From the NCBI RefSeq assembly GCF_037126465.1, contig NC_088204.1, positions 67,021,807 to 67,085,806 on the forward strand: 64,000 bases of DNA, in the 5' to 3' direction. Positions 10,171 to 21,125 of the stretch are shown here, one piece after another (position 1 is the stretch's first letter; the number at the start of each line of letters is the position of its first letter). The stretch comes from Ornithodoros turicata (taxonomy: Eukaryota; Arthropoda; Arachnida; Ixodida; Argasidae). Under the pieces are notes generated by a model. The model was given only the letters and a program-made list of their open reading frames with translations, was not told the DNA's origin and made no database searches. Both the position numbers and the translations under genes were made by a program.

Positions 10171-11508
10171 TCACCCCACCTGCAGATCCCCAGTTGCGGC
10201 GCAGCCGCCATCGACACGGGCCCCAGATGCGAAGGTTTCAATCTCACCTGAAACACAAAGCGCGTTATCCTGCACGAACCCATGCGATTTCAAGTCGTTG
10301 ACTTTATAAAAATTCTTCACCCCAGCGCCAGGATTTTCAACCGCACGGGGCCTCATGAAGGGGCTTCGTGATGAGCCCTGGTGTCTCAGAGGATCAAACC
10401 TTACTTTCTTACTCTTTGTTTTGTCTTTGGGATGAACTAGTGCTAATGTAAAAGGCTTAGTAAATGGCCACGACAGTCTTGAATCGTTCGGGCCGCTGCA
10501 TAGCGCCAGGTAGATCTGGAAAGTTAGGACACCATCTACAAAGGTCCAGCATGACACTAGCCTTAGGTGATAGCCTCCAACATCGAAAATGTCACTGCGT
10601 AACATCAAGGATCCTCTCTCTGTGGCCTCTTGTTTGTTCTCGTTAAAGTACTTGATCTGCCACAGCACAGTAACACTGTTCAACTGGTGCGTGCTCAAGA
10701 CTTCGTTCAGGTCGCATCTCAGTTGCTCAATACCGCTTAGTCTCTGCTGAATGCGATCGAGTTCCAGCTTAAGTAATGCGAACTCGCTGCTCAGATGGAA
10801 TTCCATCTGACCGGTCATCTCCGTTTGCCTCTGCAGCATGTCTTTCACTTCTGCGGCGTGCGTTTCTGTTGTGAGCTTCAACGCGGAGACCGTCTCCCTC
10901 ACATCGTTTTGGTTGTGAATAACAGATGCCAAGTTTTCATCCAAGTGCTTGCCTTCGCGACGAATGTCCATAGCGATGCGAGTCACACAAATATCCTGAT
11001 CCGAACACGATCTGTTTGGCGACACCGGTTCCTTCGGAACGTCGCACCCTTCCAGTGCGTGGTCAAGAGCGTTCGATCGAAGGACTTCTCTCTCACATTT
11101 TCTACAGTGAATGCTCACGTATTTACATTCATCCTCAACGTGTGCCAGAAGCGTCCCGAGTGGACCACTGAAGGAGCATCCTCTTAAGCTGTTCCAACAG
11201 CGGACGCTTCGTTCCATGAGCTGGGACACAGGGATCTCAAAGCAGATGACGCCATCCTTGCGGAACGTTGTAGAATCCAGCGGGCACTTTGCACAACCTC
11301 GCCGCACGATCTCCTCGTAACACGGCACGCAGAAGACATGACACTGGAGAATCACTGAGCTTCTCGGCGCCACATGACACAAGGCACACGTCCAAGTTGA
11401 AGGTAAAGGCTCCGCAAACTCCAACGGGCGAAAATCCAGCGATTGGTTGATACCATGAAGAGATGTACGGAACGCGGTGGAAATTGATTCCCCGCTGTGG
11501 CGCTGCAT
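10171..11508 (-). CDS. TRAF-like RING/zinc-finger/MATH protein
   Basis: A single uninterrupted exon of 445 residues. Domains in order: a RING finger with all eight ligands, C41, C44, C56, H57, C60, C63, C72 and C75, where the usual C-G-H is shortened to C-H; a TRAF-type zinc finger at about 104-155 (CWNSLRGCSFSG...HVEDEC...HCRKC); a helical coiled coil at about 180-265; and a C-terminal MATH/TRAF-C domain at about 275-430 (VLWQIKYFNENKQEA to FYKVNDLKSHGF). TRAF proteins are cytosolic adaptors, often E3 ubiquitin ligases, below Toll/TNF-type receptors; the MATH domain binds receptor tails. Intronless structure suggests a retrocopy or a member of a lineage-expanded group of short TRAF-like genes. 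The start was chosen as the first ATG. The last 15 residues are Gly/Ala-rich and extend past the usual TRAF-C end. Which TRAF this corresponds to is not resolved. A minus-strand AATAAA lies 93 bases past the stop. Confidence 0.9.
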   Translation of the reverse strand: MQRHSGESISTAFRTSLHGINQSLDFRPLEFAEPLPSTWTCALCHVAPRSSVILQCHVFCVPCYEEIVRRGCAKCPLDSTTFRKDGVICFEIPVSQLMERSVRCWNSLRGCSFSGPLGTLLAHVEDECKYVSIHCRKCEREVLRSNALDHALEGCDVPKEPVSPNRSCSDQDICVTRIAMDIRREGKHLDENLASVIHNQNDVRETVSALKLTTETHAAEVKDMLQRQTEMTGQMEFHLSSEFALLKLELDRIQQRLSGIEQLRCDLNEVLSTHQLNSVTVLWQIKYFNENKQEATERGSLMLRSDIFDVGGYHLRLVSCWTFVDGVLTFQIYLALCSGPNDSRLSWPFTKPFTLALVHPKDKTKSKKVRFDPLRHQGSSRSPFMRPRAVENPGAGVKNFYKVNDLKSHGFVQDNALCVSGEIETFASGARVDGGCAATGDLQVG

Positions 11509-12467
11509 TATGCAAAGCTGTAAAACTGTTCCAGCAGTGAGTTAAAACCGAATGGTTATCATGACGGCGTGATATGTCATAAACTCTGGTTTCGACGCGG
11601 AACTCTCGGAATGGAATGGAGCGTATAGACGCTACGCTTGAATCACTCTGGGAAAGGAATGCGTCGGAAGTGATAGTGTTTCGGGAAGTGCGCGTTTCCC
11701 GCTGAAGTGGCAGTCGACTGTTGACGTTATCCGAGGAGAAGTCTCAATGCGGATGCATTCGAAAGATACAGGATGCTTGACAGTGATGAGCAATGGCGTC
11801 CGTGAATACATTTGTGGGGAGTGGCCTTATCTGCGCTGCAGATATGGAAAGATGCAGCAGATGTCTGCTGTGTCTGCCGTGATGTCATCGGATGTCATCC
11901 GATGTCCGGCAGATGTTACGTGTTTTCACTTATCTTAGAAGAATTACACGTGTGGATGTTAAGCTGCAGTTGATTAAAACTTCAGGTACCATAATTACTT
12001 CCACTGCAAAGCGTTGTGGACGGATGACAAACATTGTGCACAAAACCGTTGCTATGTTACCACAGGACTGACATGTCAAAATGAATTGCATAAGCAATAT
12101 TTCACTGAACTATATGTGACAACGGTCTCTCTAGTACCAGAAGAAACAAAATATCACATTTCAAAACCAACATTATCCCAAGTAATATTAGTACCATCTT
12201 ACACATGCATACACACGAAAATGTGTTTGTGATGCCTGCTTGTCTTGCAGGAGAAGAATTACTTGCACGCAGAACAGAAAGAGCTTATTAAGGTAGATGT
12301 CTAAGTTGCAGAAAAATATCTTGGCAACAATACTGCTAATCTGCGGCAAAAACTTGCAGCTCTTCAACAGAGTGATAACATAAGAGCGATTCATCTTATC
12401 ACGCGAAAATATTTTCAATTTACGATAAGGGGGATATGAAGGCTTATTAAAGGAAAAGGGCAATGAC
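11509..12467. other. Upstream of the TRAF-like gene; nothing recognised
   Basis: Should include the promoter of the TRAF-like gene, but no TATA box or other element is convincing. 11840-11910 has imperfect repeats of gatgtcatc and gcagatg. Confidence 0.35.
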
Positions 12468-12725
12468 GAAAGGGGGGGGGGTATGTTTATTAGAAAAAGA
12501 AAAGAAAGGGAGGAATATGACTAAAGATTTGGTAATGACTCAGTGGTTGCGTGTCATTTATATTCTGCAAAGACGCTAGCATTAGAACCAAAAGGACAGT
12601 AGAAATGTTTTAATTGGAGGAGGGGGTATATGTTTAATGCAAATTAAAAAAAGAGAAGGGAAAGGTTAGCCACGATGTGGGCCTGCTATTCCCTAAAGCT
12701 TTCAAGCAAACAAAAGACGATACAA
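12468..12725 (-). mobile_element. Two fragments of a poly(C)-ended repeat family
   Basis: Read on the minus strand, each ends TTTAATAAACATA-like or TTAAACATATA-like followed by a C run (10 C at 12471-12480; 5 C near 12620). The second fragment also has the body block reading gcaggcccac...ggctaaccttt, matching cagccaaacgagacg...gcttgctattcc of the better copies at 20695-20790 and 42094-42290. Confidence 0.5.
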
Positions 12726-12818
12726 GCAGCTGAGATACAGAAAATTATGAAAAAATACAGAAGAAACAGCTCCTTCACTAATCGTTGTGCATAGGACGTA
12801 TCAGAGAATGCCCAGGAG

Positions 12819-13041
12819 TTTAAATTCCCGAAGGAATCGTGTCAGCGCAGATGTGATTTCAGCGTGCTGGGTAGGGCCAAGTAGCACCGCGGGGGGGGCA
12901 AAGCTCTCGGTAGCCTAGATGAGCAAGGCGGCGCCATAGGCTCGATCGGTGATCTTCATACCTGTGGCAGGCAATGAGGATGTGTAGCACGTCAGCTTCT
13001 ACGTGGCACGTGGGGCAAAAAGGCGATGGATGCTGACTCAT
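12819..13041 (-). pseudogene. LINE C-terminal zinc-region fragment
   Basis: Encodes FCPTCHVEADVLHILIAC then HRYEDHRSSLWRRL. This C-x2-C-x8-H-x4-C pattern followed by a charged helix is the C-terminal end of ORF2 in I/Jockey-type LINEs; compare [17 protein letters not shown] of the intact element in this window. Rest of the element absent. Confidence 0.65.
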
Positions 13042-13823
13042 CTAATTGGAGGAACATCTCACATAACTTCAGTTTTCCTTCCGCTGCATTGACCAAAAGT
13101 ATGAAAACATTCATTGGTGAATTACTTGCCTCTTTCGCACCATTCTACGAAATAGAGAATATTTAAATGGACATTTACATTCAGACATACTTAAACAGGG
13201 AAACATTTTGAGAATAATTTCCGGCGAAAATCCTTACCTGCTCCTAGCAAATATTATAAAGGAGCAAGAACCGGTAGCATATGTTTCTCGAAAAATCTAA
13301 TGAATGTTACCACGGAAAATTTGAAATCGACTGCCGAGACTACAGTTGTAACGGAAAATCTTCGGCACATGTCCGGGTTTGTTGCATCGCCATTGCTTGA
13401 CTGTGTAAAAGTGAAGCAACATGTAATGTTTACAAATATTACACACCATATGTCCTCTACAAGTAGTCACATTGTTTATCACTTTCTGTAGCTTCAGAGA
13501 TTTCAAAATCCACTGTTCACGAAATTTTCGTTGCAAAAAATGCCGTACACCAATCGCGTTCAGAGTCTGCCTTCACCGCGAAATTCGTTCTTTATTTATT
13601 CTGGGCTCTACTGAATGTGGGATAAGTGGTGACCCTTTGCTGTGCTATTTGTGCACGCAAATACACAGCGACCATCCTTTTCTAGCGTCTGTTTTGTTTC
13701 CTAGGAACAGGAACATGAAATACCGTACCAAAACGCGATTGCGACAGCGAGCAGGAACTCGTTCGGAAGTAGCAGACGACGGAGAGCTTATGTCACGAAT
13801 CCGCGAAACCGACATCATCTATA
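13042..13823. other. No gene recognised
   Basis: One plus-strand frame (13472-13867) is open, but its composition is not protein-like and it runs into the MITE beginning at 13824. Confidence 0.4.
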
Positions 13824-14083
13824 CACTCTTCACCGCACTGCACTGCAAGATGAACTTCACCGCATAGCACGCTCCTAGCCAGCCGTCATGTCGAATGATA
13901 TCGTTATCTGCCCTGATTTGTTGAAAACGGGAGGCGTACGCCATTTTTGTGACACTTGTGCTGTTCATAATTGTCACAAAAGAGGCGTACGCCTCCAGTT
14001 TTCAACAAGTCAGGGCAGATATCATTCGACATATGATGGTTGGCTAGGAGCGTGCTATGTGGTGAAGTTCATTTTTAAGAGTG
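13824..14083. mobile_element. Palindromic MITE, family P, copy 3 (TA-flanked)
   Basis: 260 bp, flanked by TA at 13822-13823 and 14084-14085. Same arms as copy 1 (gatatcgttatctgccctga, aggcgtacgcc). The left end has a small extra segment (caccgcactgcactgcaag) between CACTCTT and ATGAACTTC. Confidence 0.85.
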
Positions 14084-14199
14084 TAGGTGACCGCTACTTT
14101 CTAAGAGTCATGGAAAAGGGTCGACTTCCGCATCTATACGCTAGCAGACGACGAACGCTATGGGTGCTGGAGGGGAATGTGCCTGGCTCTAGAAACATC

Positions 14200-14266
14200 T
14201 TCAGAAAGCGGTAAAGCGCGGCTGTCAGAACCTGTGTGAGTACATAAACTAATTTACCGACGGTAT

Positions 14267-14299
<33 letters not shown>

Positions 14300-15420
14300 T
14301 GGGATGATATGGTGGGTCATTCCCCGCCGTTATGTCGGTACACTGCCCCATTGCGCTTGTGGAAGGGATGAGAAAGTGATGATGATGGAAAGGTGTCCTA
14401 TAGGAGTTCATTCATTAGTCCAGTGCTGAAAAACTCAGCAACAGCTCGTAGGGCTTGCATCAGATGTGAAGGGTCCGACCATGGCCCTAGAATTTTGGCT
14501 AAGTCGAACTGGCGTTGATCGACGCGTTGCAGAGAAGTTTCCATGAGGTCGCGCCCGCGATCGTACTGTCCGCAGACCAAGAAGACGTGATGGAATTCAC
14601 CGCGCACACCACACGTGGAACAGAGGCCGGACGCGGCGACACCGAAGAGGTGATTGAAAGCCGGTGTAAAAGCCACATTAAGTCTCATGCGGTGGACGCT
14701 GTAGTAAAGGAACGTGACATTCGGCGGGGGAGAGTATAAGGGACAATGTGGGGTCGACAGAGTAGAGCAGAGAGTGGGTGGTGACGTCATGTTTTCATGG
14801 AGAGTGCATCTTGGTACCGGTGAGGCTTGAGACGAGGTAAAGGTGATCCCCCCGAGACAAGATGATGGGAACACGCCGGGTGTGCTGATGCGTGCCTGGG
14901 GCTATTCGGTCTGCGTACTCGTTTCCACTGATGCCCACGTGACCCGGGGTCCACTGGAAGACGAGTGGCCCTAAAGTGGCCCTGTGCGCTTGCTTTCTTA
15001 TATACTTCCAGAATTTCAATGACCACAGGGCTGAGAAAGCCGCGAAGTCTGATAGTTGCCACACACTGCACCGCAGATCTGAAATCCGGAAAAACGACCC
15101 AGGAGCGAACGGGACCCCCTGTCAGTAATTTTCCGCAGGGCGAAAAAAACAGCATAAAGCTCAGCGCATGCTGACGATGTTTTATGTGAAAGATGATGGC
15201 AGTCTGAAATTCACTCGGAGGGAATGACAAGAGCAGACGACGAACTTCCCCTCGTGGTTGAGCCGTCCGTGAATACTGCGGAGGAAATCTCATAACACGA
15301 GCTCATCATATCGAGAGTGAGCTGCTTCGTCACGGATGCAGCAAGTTGCCTTTCTTCCCTGTTAGCCCAGGTACCGACAGGGAGATGCCGGGTGTCGGAA
15401 AAGTTTAAGGAGGTGTGCAG
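14200..15420 (-). pseudogene. I-type LINE 3' part: RNase H, zinc region and (TG)n 3' UTR
   Basis: Minus-strand reading starts with LTLDMMSS near 15310 and FTDGSTTRG (15252-15275), the first Asp block of RNase H. It continues through [20 protein letters not shown] near 14900-14970 and [37 protein letters not shown] and FLVCGQYDRGRDLMET near 14560-14700. The 3' UTR holds a (TG)n microsatellite (14270-14297 on plus as CA). Several frameshifts separate the pieces. Very close to the copy at 47340-48600, with long shared stretches in the RNase H region. Confidence 0.8.
14272..14297. repeat. (CA)n microsatellite
   Basis: Uninterrupted CA run within the 3' UTR of the minus-strand LINE. The LINE fragments at 19240-19860 and 25815-27185 carry the same run in the same place, so it is a feature of the LINE family. 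Confidence 0.9.
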
Positions 15421-16570
15421 GGAGCTGTGGGTGTGACCACAAAGTCAGGTGTACTAGTCTTCAGTTGAGAGACACATGGGTGTACGCTGCAGTAGCACAC
15501 ACGTAACGTAACATTGAGTATAACGGCTGCAACAAGCAATCTTCTAGCGTGCGTCACGTGTATAAGCAGCGATTTTCAGCTGCAGCTGAAAATAAAAAAA
15601 TGCGTTAAAATCGAAATGTCAAAAATTCGTTTTTTTGATGTTGTGGGCTTCATATTCTTCCATACATTCATATGTAGGAGAAGTACGAAGCATTACCGTC
15701 GCTGTACCAATACCTGGCATGGTAGTCCTGAAGGGAATAGTCAGCCCTTCACAACAGCGCAACAGCCACCCATACTGCTTCAGAAGCGACTTGGAAACCG
15801 CTTGTACAGACCGCAGACAGAAACCGCAGAACAGACTTGTACGTATTTGGAGTACTGTATTTAAAATACTGTATTTTAAATACAATTTGCGGTATTTTGG
15901 TACTCTACTCAATACTTTTTGTTTTGTGTATTTGTACTCTATTTAAAGTACCTTTTATGGTATTTTCTACTCAATATACTTCTAATCACATATTTTGGAT
16001 CTCTCTCTCTCAAACTCTCTGTGGAAATTTCCTGAGTCTTTCGGACTTGACCCGGATAGTGACTGTAGACCCGGACATTGGCCCTTCTTGGAAGTCTCCA
16101 TTTAGAGATCTTGCCTCGTGTGTACTAATTCTTGGCGAGTGAGGGTTCTGTTATGTGTGCCTTGACGAGGTGACGCCGAATTCTGACCTCGCCGAGCTGG
16201 GACCTGCTAGAAGTTTGCTCTGTTCTGGGTCACATATACTTAGTGGAGTTATGTGGTATCTCTTTGTCATCTTTTTGGGACTTGTGTTTAGATGACTCCT
16301 ATCACACAGCGGCGGCTAGAGTAGTGCGCGGGGTTTAGGTGATTCATGTGACATAGCGGCGACTTGCCGTATTGACCAGTGACCGGTGACTTTTTGCGTT
16401 CAAGGATAAATAGTATCTTAACTGTATTTCAAATACTTTTTGAAGTATTTTGTACTCTATCTTAATTACTTTAATTTTGATATATTTATACTCTATCTTA
16501 ATTACATTCTAACGTTAGTATTTATTATCTTATCTTAAATACATTTTTGAGTATCTTGTACATGTCTGCT
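15421..16570. repeat. AT-rich GTATTT/TACTCTAT repeat stretches
   Basis: 15840-15985 and 16415-16565 consist of degenerate units such as gtatttaaaatac, tactctatcttaattac and gagtat. Similar material is at 3330-3470, with aagtactcaagta-like units at 30150-30290. Such sequence is common at hAT-type MITE ends. 16020-16330 between them has no recognised feature. Confidence 0.45.
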
Positions 16571-18129
16571 TGGAAACCAACTTTAAACACGCAGCGCTCG
16601 CAAAGCGCCTTGCCTATCGATAACTGTGAGGCGTTCGACACGGAAGTGAGGACACTGACGTCATTTCCCCACGAGACTACCGGTGACCTAATCCCGCTTT
16701 GAAGAGTGGTCGCGCCCCGCTAATTTTGCGTGGTAACTGCGCCACCGGTGCACTGAATATGGGTTCAAGTCGATGTGTTTATGATAGTGAGGGATCGTAA
16801 GAAACGTTTCCGGCAGAGTACTCGGAATTCGCGAGAAACATTTCATGGTCCCTTTAATGGCAGCATTCGCGAATGTACTAATAATGTGAAGAATAACGTC
16901 CAGATACGTTACTCAAATACGTCCGAGCAGAGCAACCATATAATGACATAAGTGAGTAAGTGAGTGAATGAAAAAGAAGAAGAAGAAGAAAAAAAGACAT
17001 ACCATGGCATATCACATACCATGACACAACGTTAACATGAGAGAACTGATGTTCTGAGGCTGGAACAACATAGAAGGGACAATCAAGTTGCCTAAGAAAT
17101 TAACGATGTTAACGTCATCAAACATATCATATCTTGCCTACATTGTGAGCGGATCCTTCAAGGAAACTCTTACTCGTCTGTGTAAATGACCTGTCCCGTG
17201 TTTCAACTGGAATATTGTAAAATTGCTCCCACCCCGGTTTACGTGAGCAAAGCGTCTGTTGGCGAAAGCAAGGACTGTTTCCGCCTTCGCGTGCATCTAC
17301 GTGCATGTGACCCAATCCCAAGAGGGCGTGCGAAAATGTGTGTAACGTTAACCCTTGTAATCCTAATCATTGTAATCCTAATTTCTAGTCCTCCCGACAT
17401 ATTTGTTCCCGAGTCTTTCCATTCTCATTTAAGGTAATTATTCGCCCATGCCTAATAATAAAGCACTTACAAATGAGCCATCTGCTATGTTGCTACTTGA
17501 ACCGTGGCCATATTAAATTCAACGTGCGCTAAAACACTATCAAGTAACAATAACAACCTTATTTTAATGATGACGATTGTGAAATTTCATCACCAGGGGC
17601 TGTAATCACTACGAAGTACTTGAAAGTGCATGAACACATTCATTTCAACAACTCAGCACAATATACAGCGCGACGCTTATACTCTTCTCCGACTCGAACA
17701 ACGGCTAACAATCACCGCAAAATCCCACTTCCACAAACGAGGAGAAGCGTCGACTAATCGTCTTTGCTTAAAACGCGCACTGCTTCCGCGGACATTCATA
17801 ATAATTTTCTACCGTCCCTGTCACCCTACATAGAACTATTCTATCCCGGACCACCGCTCTTCCTCTCCTCTAAGCAAACAAACTCTACACATGCGCGTGT
17901 AAAACTATTCGGTGATTTATGACGCCCAACATATGTGGTCACTTCGTTCTCGTCGACCCCCTACCCTTTTGGGAGCCGGAACTTCCAATGCTGTCCGGCA
18001 GAGAGCGTCGGCGGCGGCGTCCGAGTCCCCAGTGTGACAAATGGTGAGGCGATTGCACGTAGCGAGCGCTGGAGAGCCTGTGGTCCCGGGGCAAGAAAAT
18101 TAGAAGTGCGCCGACGACTAACGCGGAGG
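16571..18129. other. No gene; contains half of a 42-bp dispersed duplicate
   Basis: gaactgatgttctgaggctg through agaagggaca at 17038-17079 recurs almost exactly at 18990-19032. Around 16976-16995 is a (GAA)n stretch. No coding signal. Confidence 0.45.
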
Positions 18130-18420
18130 ACTTTAATTACGGAGAGACAGTTTGTCGACGGTAATGATATGGTTGGAATGCGCAGTCAGGTTGCTCCTAT
18201 GTGTGAAGAGCGTTGCCATATAGGATTCGTCTGGGGCCTGCACATCAGTGTACATTGCAGTGTATGGATCGGCATCCGCGTAGTCAACTTCTTCCTCGGG
18301 TCCCGGGGAAAAGAGTTGTCGTGAAGGGTGGTGGAGGGACGACGCGAGTCCGGTCCGCGGAGAGAGCCAGGCCAGTCCAGGTCGCAGCGGAATAAGTTTA
18401 TTTACATCTATATACAGCAA
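18130..18420 (-). repeat. Possible LTR fragment
   Basis: On the minus strand the end reads gtaaataaacttattccgct, then a GC-rich block and a short open frame rich in Asp/Glu and Tyr. An AATAAA-containing strand end like this fits an LTR, but no second copy, primer-binding site or gag/pol is visible. Confidence 0.25.
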
Positions 18421-18987
18421 AACGATTTCCGACAAGAAAGTCCGAAAAAAATCAGATCAAAGACTCCTACACATGGGCGACGGGCCTTTTCGTTCAAAAT
18501 CAGGGTGCCGCCCACAAATTGCACAAACAAAATCAAAGATGCAAATTTCACATTTCTCAGCCCCAGGATTGGTCCGTTACCAAAGGTCTCCAAAATGCTC
18601 CAATCCTGAAGCGAGCAAATTACAAAGGATAGTTCCCAGAATTCGACATTTGTCACAAATAAACAATGTTACAAATCCAAAACCAATTAGTGGCTCAAAA
18701 CGAAGTGTATAAAAAAACATAAAAGGGCTCGCAGGAAACGAGTTCCCTACATATGGCAAGTTTGGCCTCAATTCATGTTTCTCGAGTCCCCGAGGGAAGA
18801 CAGACGCCAGTGTTCCGCATGTCACAATGCCCATTCATACACGGACGTCTGGAGATAATCCGCATCTATTCACGGAGCAGTGTATGCATGAAACTGACTT
18901 TAAACAAAACCCTCGGGAAAGAAATAGGCGACCGAGTAAACCGGGTTCTGGCAAACAAAATCAAAAATACAAACAGCAGAGGGGTGC

Positions 18988-19115
18988 AAGAGAGAAACTG
19001 ATGTTCTGAGGCTGGAACAACATAGAAGGGACAGATACGGACCGGTAATCCAGAAGATGTGGGTTCGATCCCTACAGCTGGCTAACCGTTTCAGTGACTT
19101 TCATCTTTCATCTTT
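18988..19115 (+). mobile_element. Possible tRNA-related SINE fragment
   Basis: Begins with the 42-bp segment shared with 17038 and continues with gtgggttcgatccctacag, a good tRNA-type B box (GGTTCGATCCC). The A box is not clear. It ends in a ctttcatctttcat repeat. Confidence 0.4.
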
Positions 19116-19239
19116 CAGCAGAGGGGTGTTCTCGATGAGCATAGAAACTTAACACGCGTGCTTGCTATGGAGTGTGTGGACGTTACATGATGTCAGACGC
19201 AATTTTCGTTGGCTTCCGGTGTCTTTATTACTTTCTAAC

Positions 19240-19860
19240 AAACAACAACAACAACAATTATATTCTGACGATGAAGTCGGGAGGTTTTCCACTCTAGGAG
19301 TGGAACGCTACCCCATAGCAAGTGGGAAAGTATGAGTGATGACGATGATGAGCGATGACGGTGATGATCGGAGGGGCGATGGCGATCCTGATCGTGATGG
19401 TGGGAATGTCCGAGAGCGCTGTCGGGGTCACAATGAGGTCTTTAGTCAACACGCCTAAAACACACACACACACACACACACACGACGTAAGGCCGCCCTG
19501 GAGTGGGCCGCCGTGTCCCAAGGGCCGAGGATGCTCGACAAGTTGAAGGGGCGGCAGCCAAGGGTGGCAAGCTGTGACTGCAGTGTACGCCTCTCGTTGA
19601 TATAGGTCCGACAGCGGAGGAGTATGTGCTCTACGTTGGCAAGTACGCCACACTTGTTGCAAATGGGGCTAGCCTCACAGCCTAGCTGGTAGCGGTAGAA
19701 CGGAGTGAAGGCAACATTCAGATGTAGCCTGTGGATGAGCGACTTCAGGGGACGAGGAAGCTTTGCGGGCTGCCGGTATGACACTGTACTTTCTAACAAG
19801 CATCGATGGTGACCAATACGAAATGAAACTTTGAAAATATCGGAATGTTTCAGCATCCAT
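19240..19860 (-). pseudogene. I-type LINE C-terminus and 3' UTR
   Basis: Minus-strand reading: SLIHRLHLNVAFTPFYRY, CNKCGVLANVEHILLRC and FNLSSILGPWDTAAHSRAAL are the ORF2 C-terminal zinc region and tail. This is followed by a (TG)n run (plus CA run at 19458-19484) and a 3' UTR with ttgctatggggtagcg and a TTG-repeat tail. Its organisation matches 26700-27185. Confidence 0.75.
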
Positions 19861-20079
19861 TGTGACTAAGTCCAATTGAGCCAAGGTACAGAACTCGCAC
19901 GGACGGGTACTGTCGCGTTTGAAAATGGGTGAAAGAGTTGTCTAAAGACGAATAACAAAGAAACCACGCACAACGCACGGAAAAGTCTCGTAGTACAGTG
20001 CATCTGTCGGAGTAGCTGCATCATTGAGAGGAGGAAAGAAAGAAGACGAGATAAATGTCATAGATAAAAAGGACAAGGA

Positions 20080-20165
20080 AGCAGACGAGCTGGTGATTAC
20101 GGACCCCCCCCCCCCCCCCCCCGTCGTATCTTGATTTCTCCCAATCTCAGGGGGTTCTTTTTCTT
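20080..20165. repeat. Poly(C) run in sequence related to the 424-556 insertion
   Basis: gcagacgagctggtgatta resembles gcaggcgagctggtgataa in the hairpin insertion, followed by about 20 C and then caatctcagggggttc, resembling cagtctcagggttcg. The poly(C) has replaced or interrupted the hairpin. Confidence 0.5.
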
Positions 20166-20309
20166 TTTTCATTTTCATTTTTATTACTTGGAAACATTTG
20201 TAGGAACCTGTACATCAGAGGGTGGCCAAAAAGCAGCAAAACAGCTGCTTGACTAGGGCACGACCCTTTGTCACTCATCACTGATAGTTATATCAGAAAT
20301 CTAGTTCTA

Positions 20310-20356
20310 GTACAAATGTCTAGACCAGAGTCTAGATCAGAGTCTAGATCAGAGTC
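20310..20356. repeat. Short tandem repeat agagtctagatc
   Basis: About three units of a 12-base motif (accagagtctag, atcagagtctag, atcagagtcgcg). No function apparent. Confidence 0.6.
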
Positions 20357-20694
20357 GCGTTAGACTATGTCGGAGAGTAGGGTAAGCTATCGGCATAAGA
20401 GCTCCCAGATAACATTTCGTTGACGAAGACACAACCTTAATGTGTGGAGCGCTTCCAAAGGAGGCGCAAACGAGAAGGCCCGCATGCGTCAGGCGTCACC
20501 ACCACGTGGCACGCACATGTACCAAACATGTACTTTTTTTTTACACTGTACTATAAATGGTATTACCTCATGCTTTTCTTTTAAAGTCATCTTCTTCTGT
20601 AATCCATCTCATCCTTGTTTCACCGTTTGTTAGTTTATCCTTTATTTCCTAATTATTTTATTTTCTTTTTTATTTATTTTATTCTTCTTCCATT

Positions 20695-20790
20695 TATTTT
20701 CTTTTTTCTTTGCGGAATAGCAAGCCGGCGTCTCGTTTGGCTGACCTTTCCCCTTTTTTTGGTCTAATAAATATACCCCCCCCCCCCCTG
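20695..20790 (+). mobile_element. Poly(C)-ended repeat, reference copy
   Basis: gcggaatagcaagccggcgt, then cgtttggctgacctttcc, a T-rich stretch, taataaatata and about 13 C. The same order (body, AATAAA, short spacer with ATA, poly(C)) occurs at 22195-22250 and reversed at 42094-42290. If transcribed left to right it would be a short RNA with a polyadenylation signal whose DNA copies end in poly(C) rather than poly(A). Confidence 0.6.
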
Positions 20791-20879
20791 AGACGACCAC
20801 GCATATAGGAATCTTGCATACTACCAACATCTTTCTTTCTCTCGGATTATTTATGAGCATCGATAATTAGGGGCTTTAC

Positions 20880-21125
20880 TCCGCGAGGCAGCTATGATCA
20901 TGAGCGACGCCACAGTGGGTGTGTTTGTGGATAAATAGCCCCACCTGAGTCTTCATTAATGTGCGCAGAAATCTCCGCACGCGGCACCGTATCTCACGTC
21001 CCTCGCGGAAGACGCGTGCAACTTGTACCCTGCCACAAGGTGGCTGGCATCTTCGACCGGTATCGAACCCGCACCCTTGGAACCAGTATGCGGACACGCT
21101 CTCCCAGTTAACATCCGCACTGATT
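20880..21125 (-). mobile_element. tRNA-derived SINE-like repeat
   Basis: Minus strand: taactgggagagcgtgtc resembles an A box, and 30-40 bases later ggtgcgggttcgatacc is a B box, the spacing of an internal RNA polymerase III promoter. The body then runs to about 20880. It is not a functional tRNA gene: the acceptor stem does not pair over seven bases. Confidence 0.5.

Noticed and set aside
20880..21125. Functional tRNA gene on the minus strand
   Set aside because: A- and B-box-like elements are present, but the acceptor stem and anticodon arm do not fold; treated as SINE-like.
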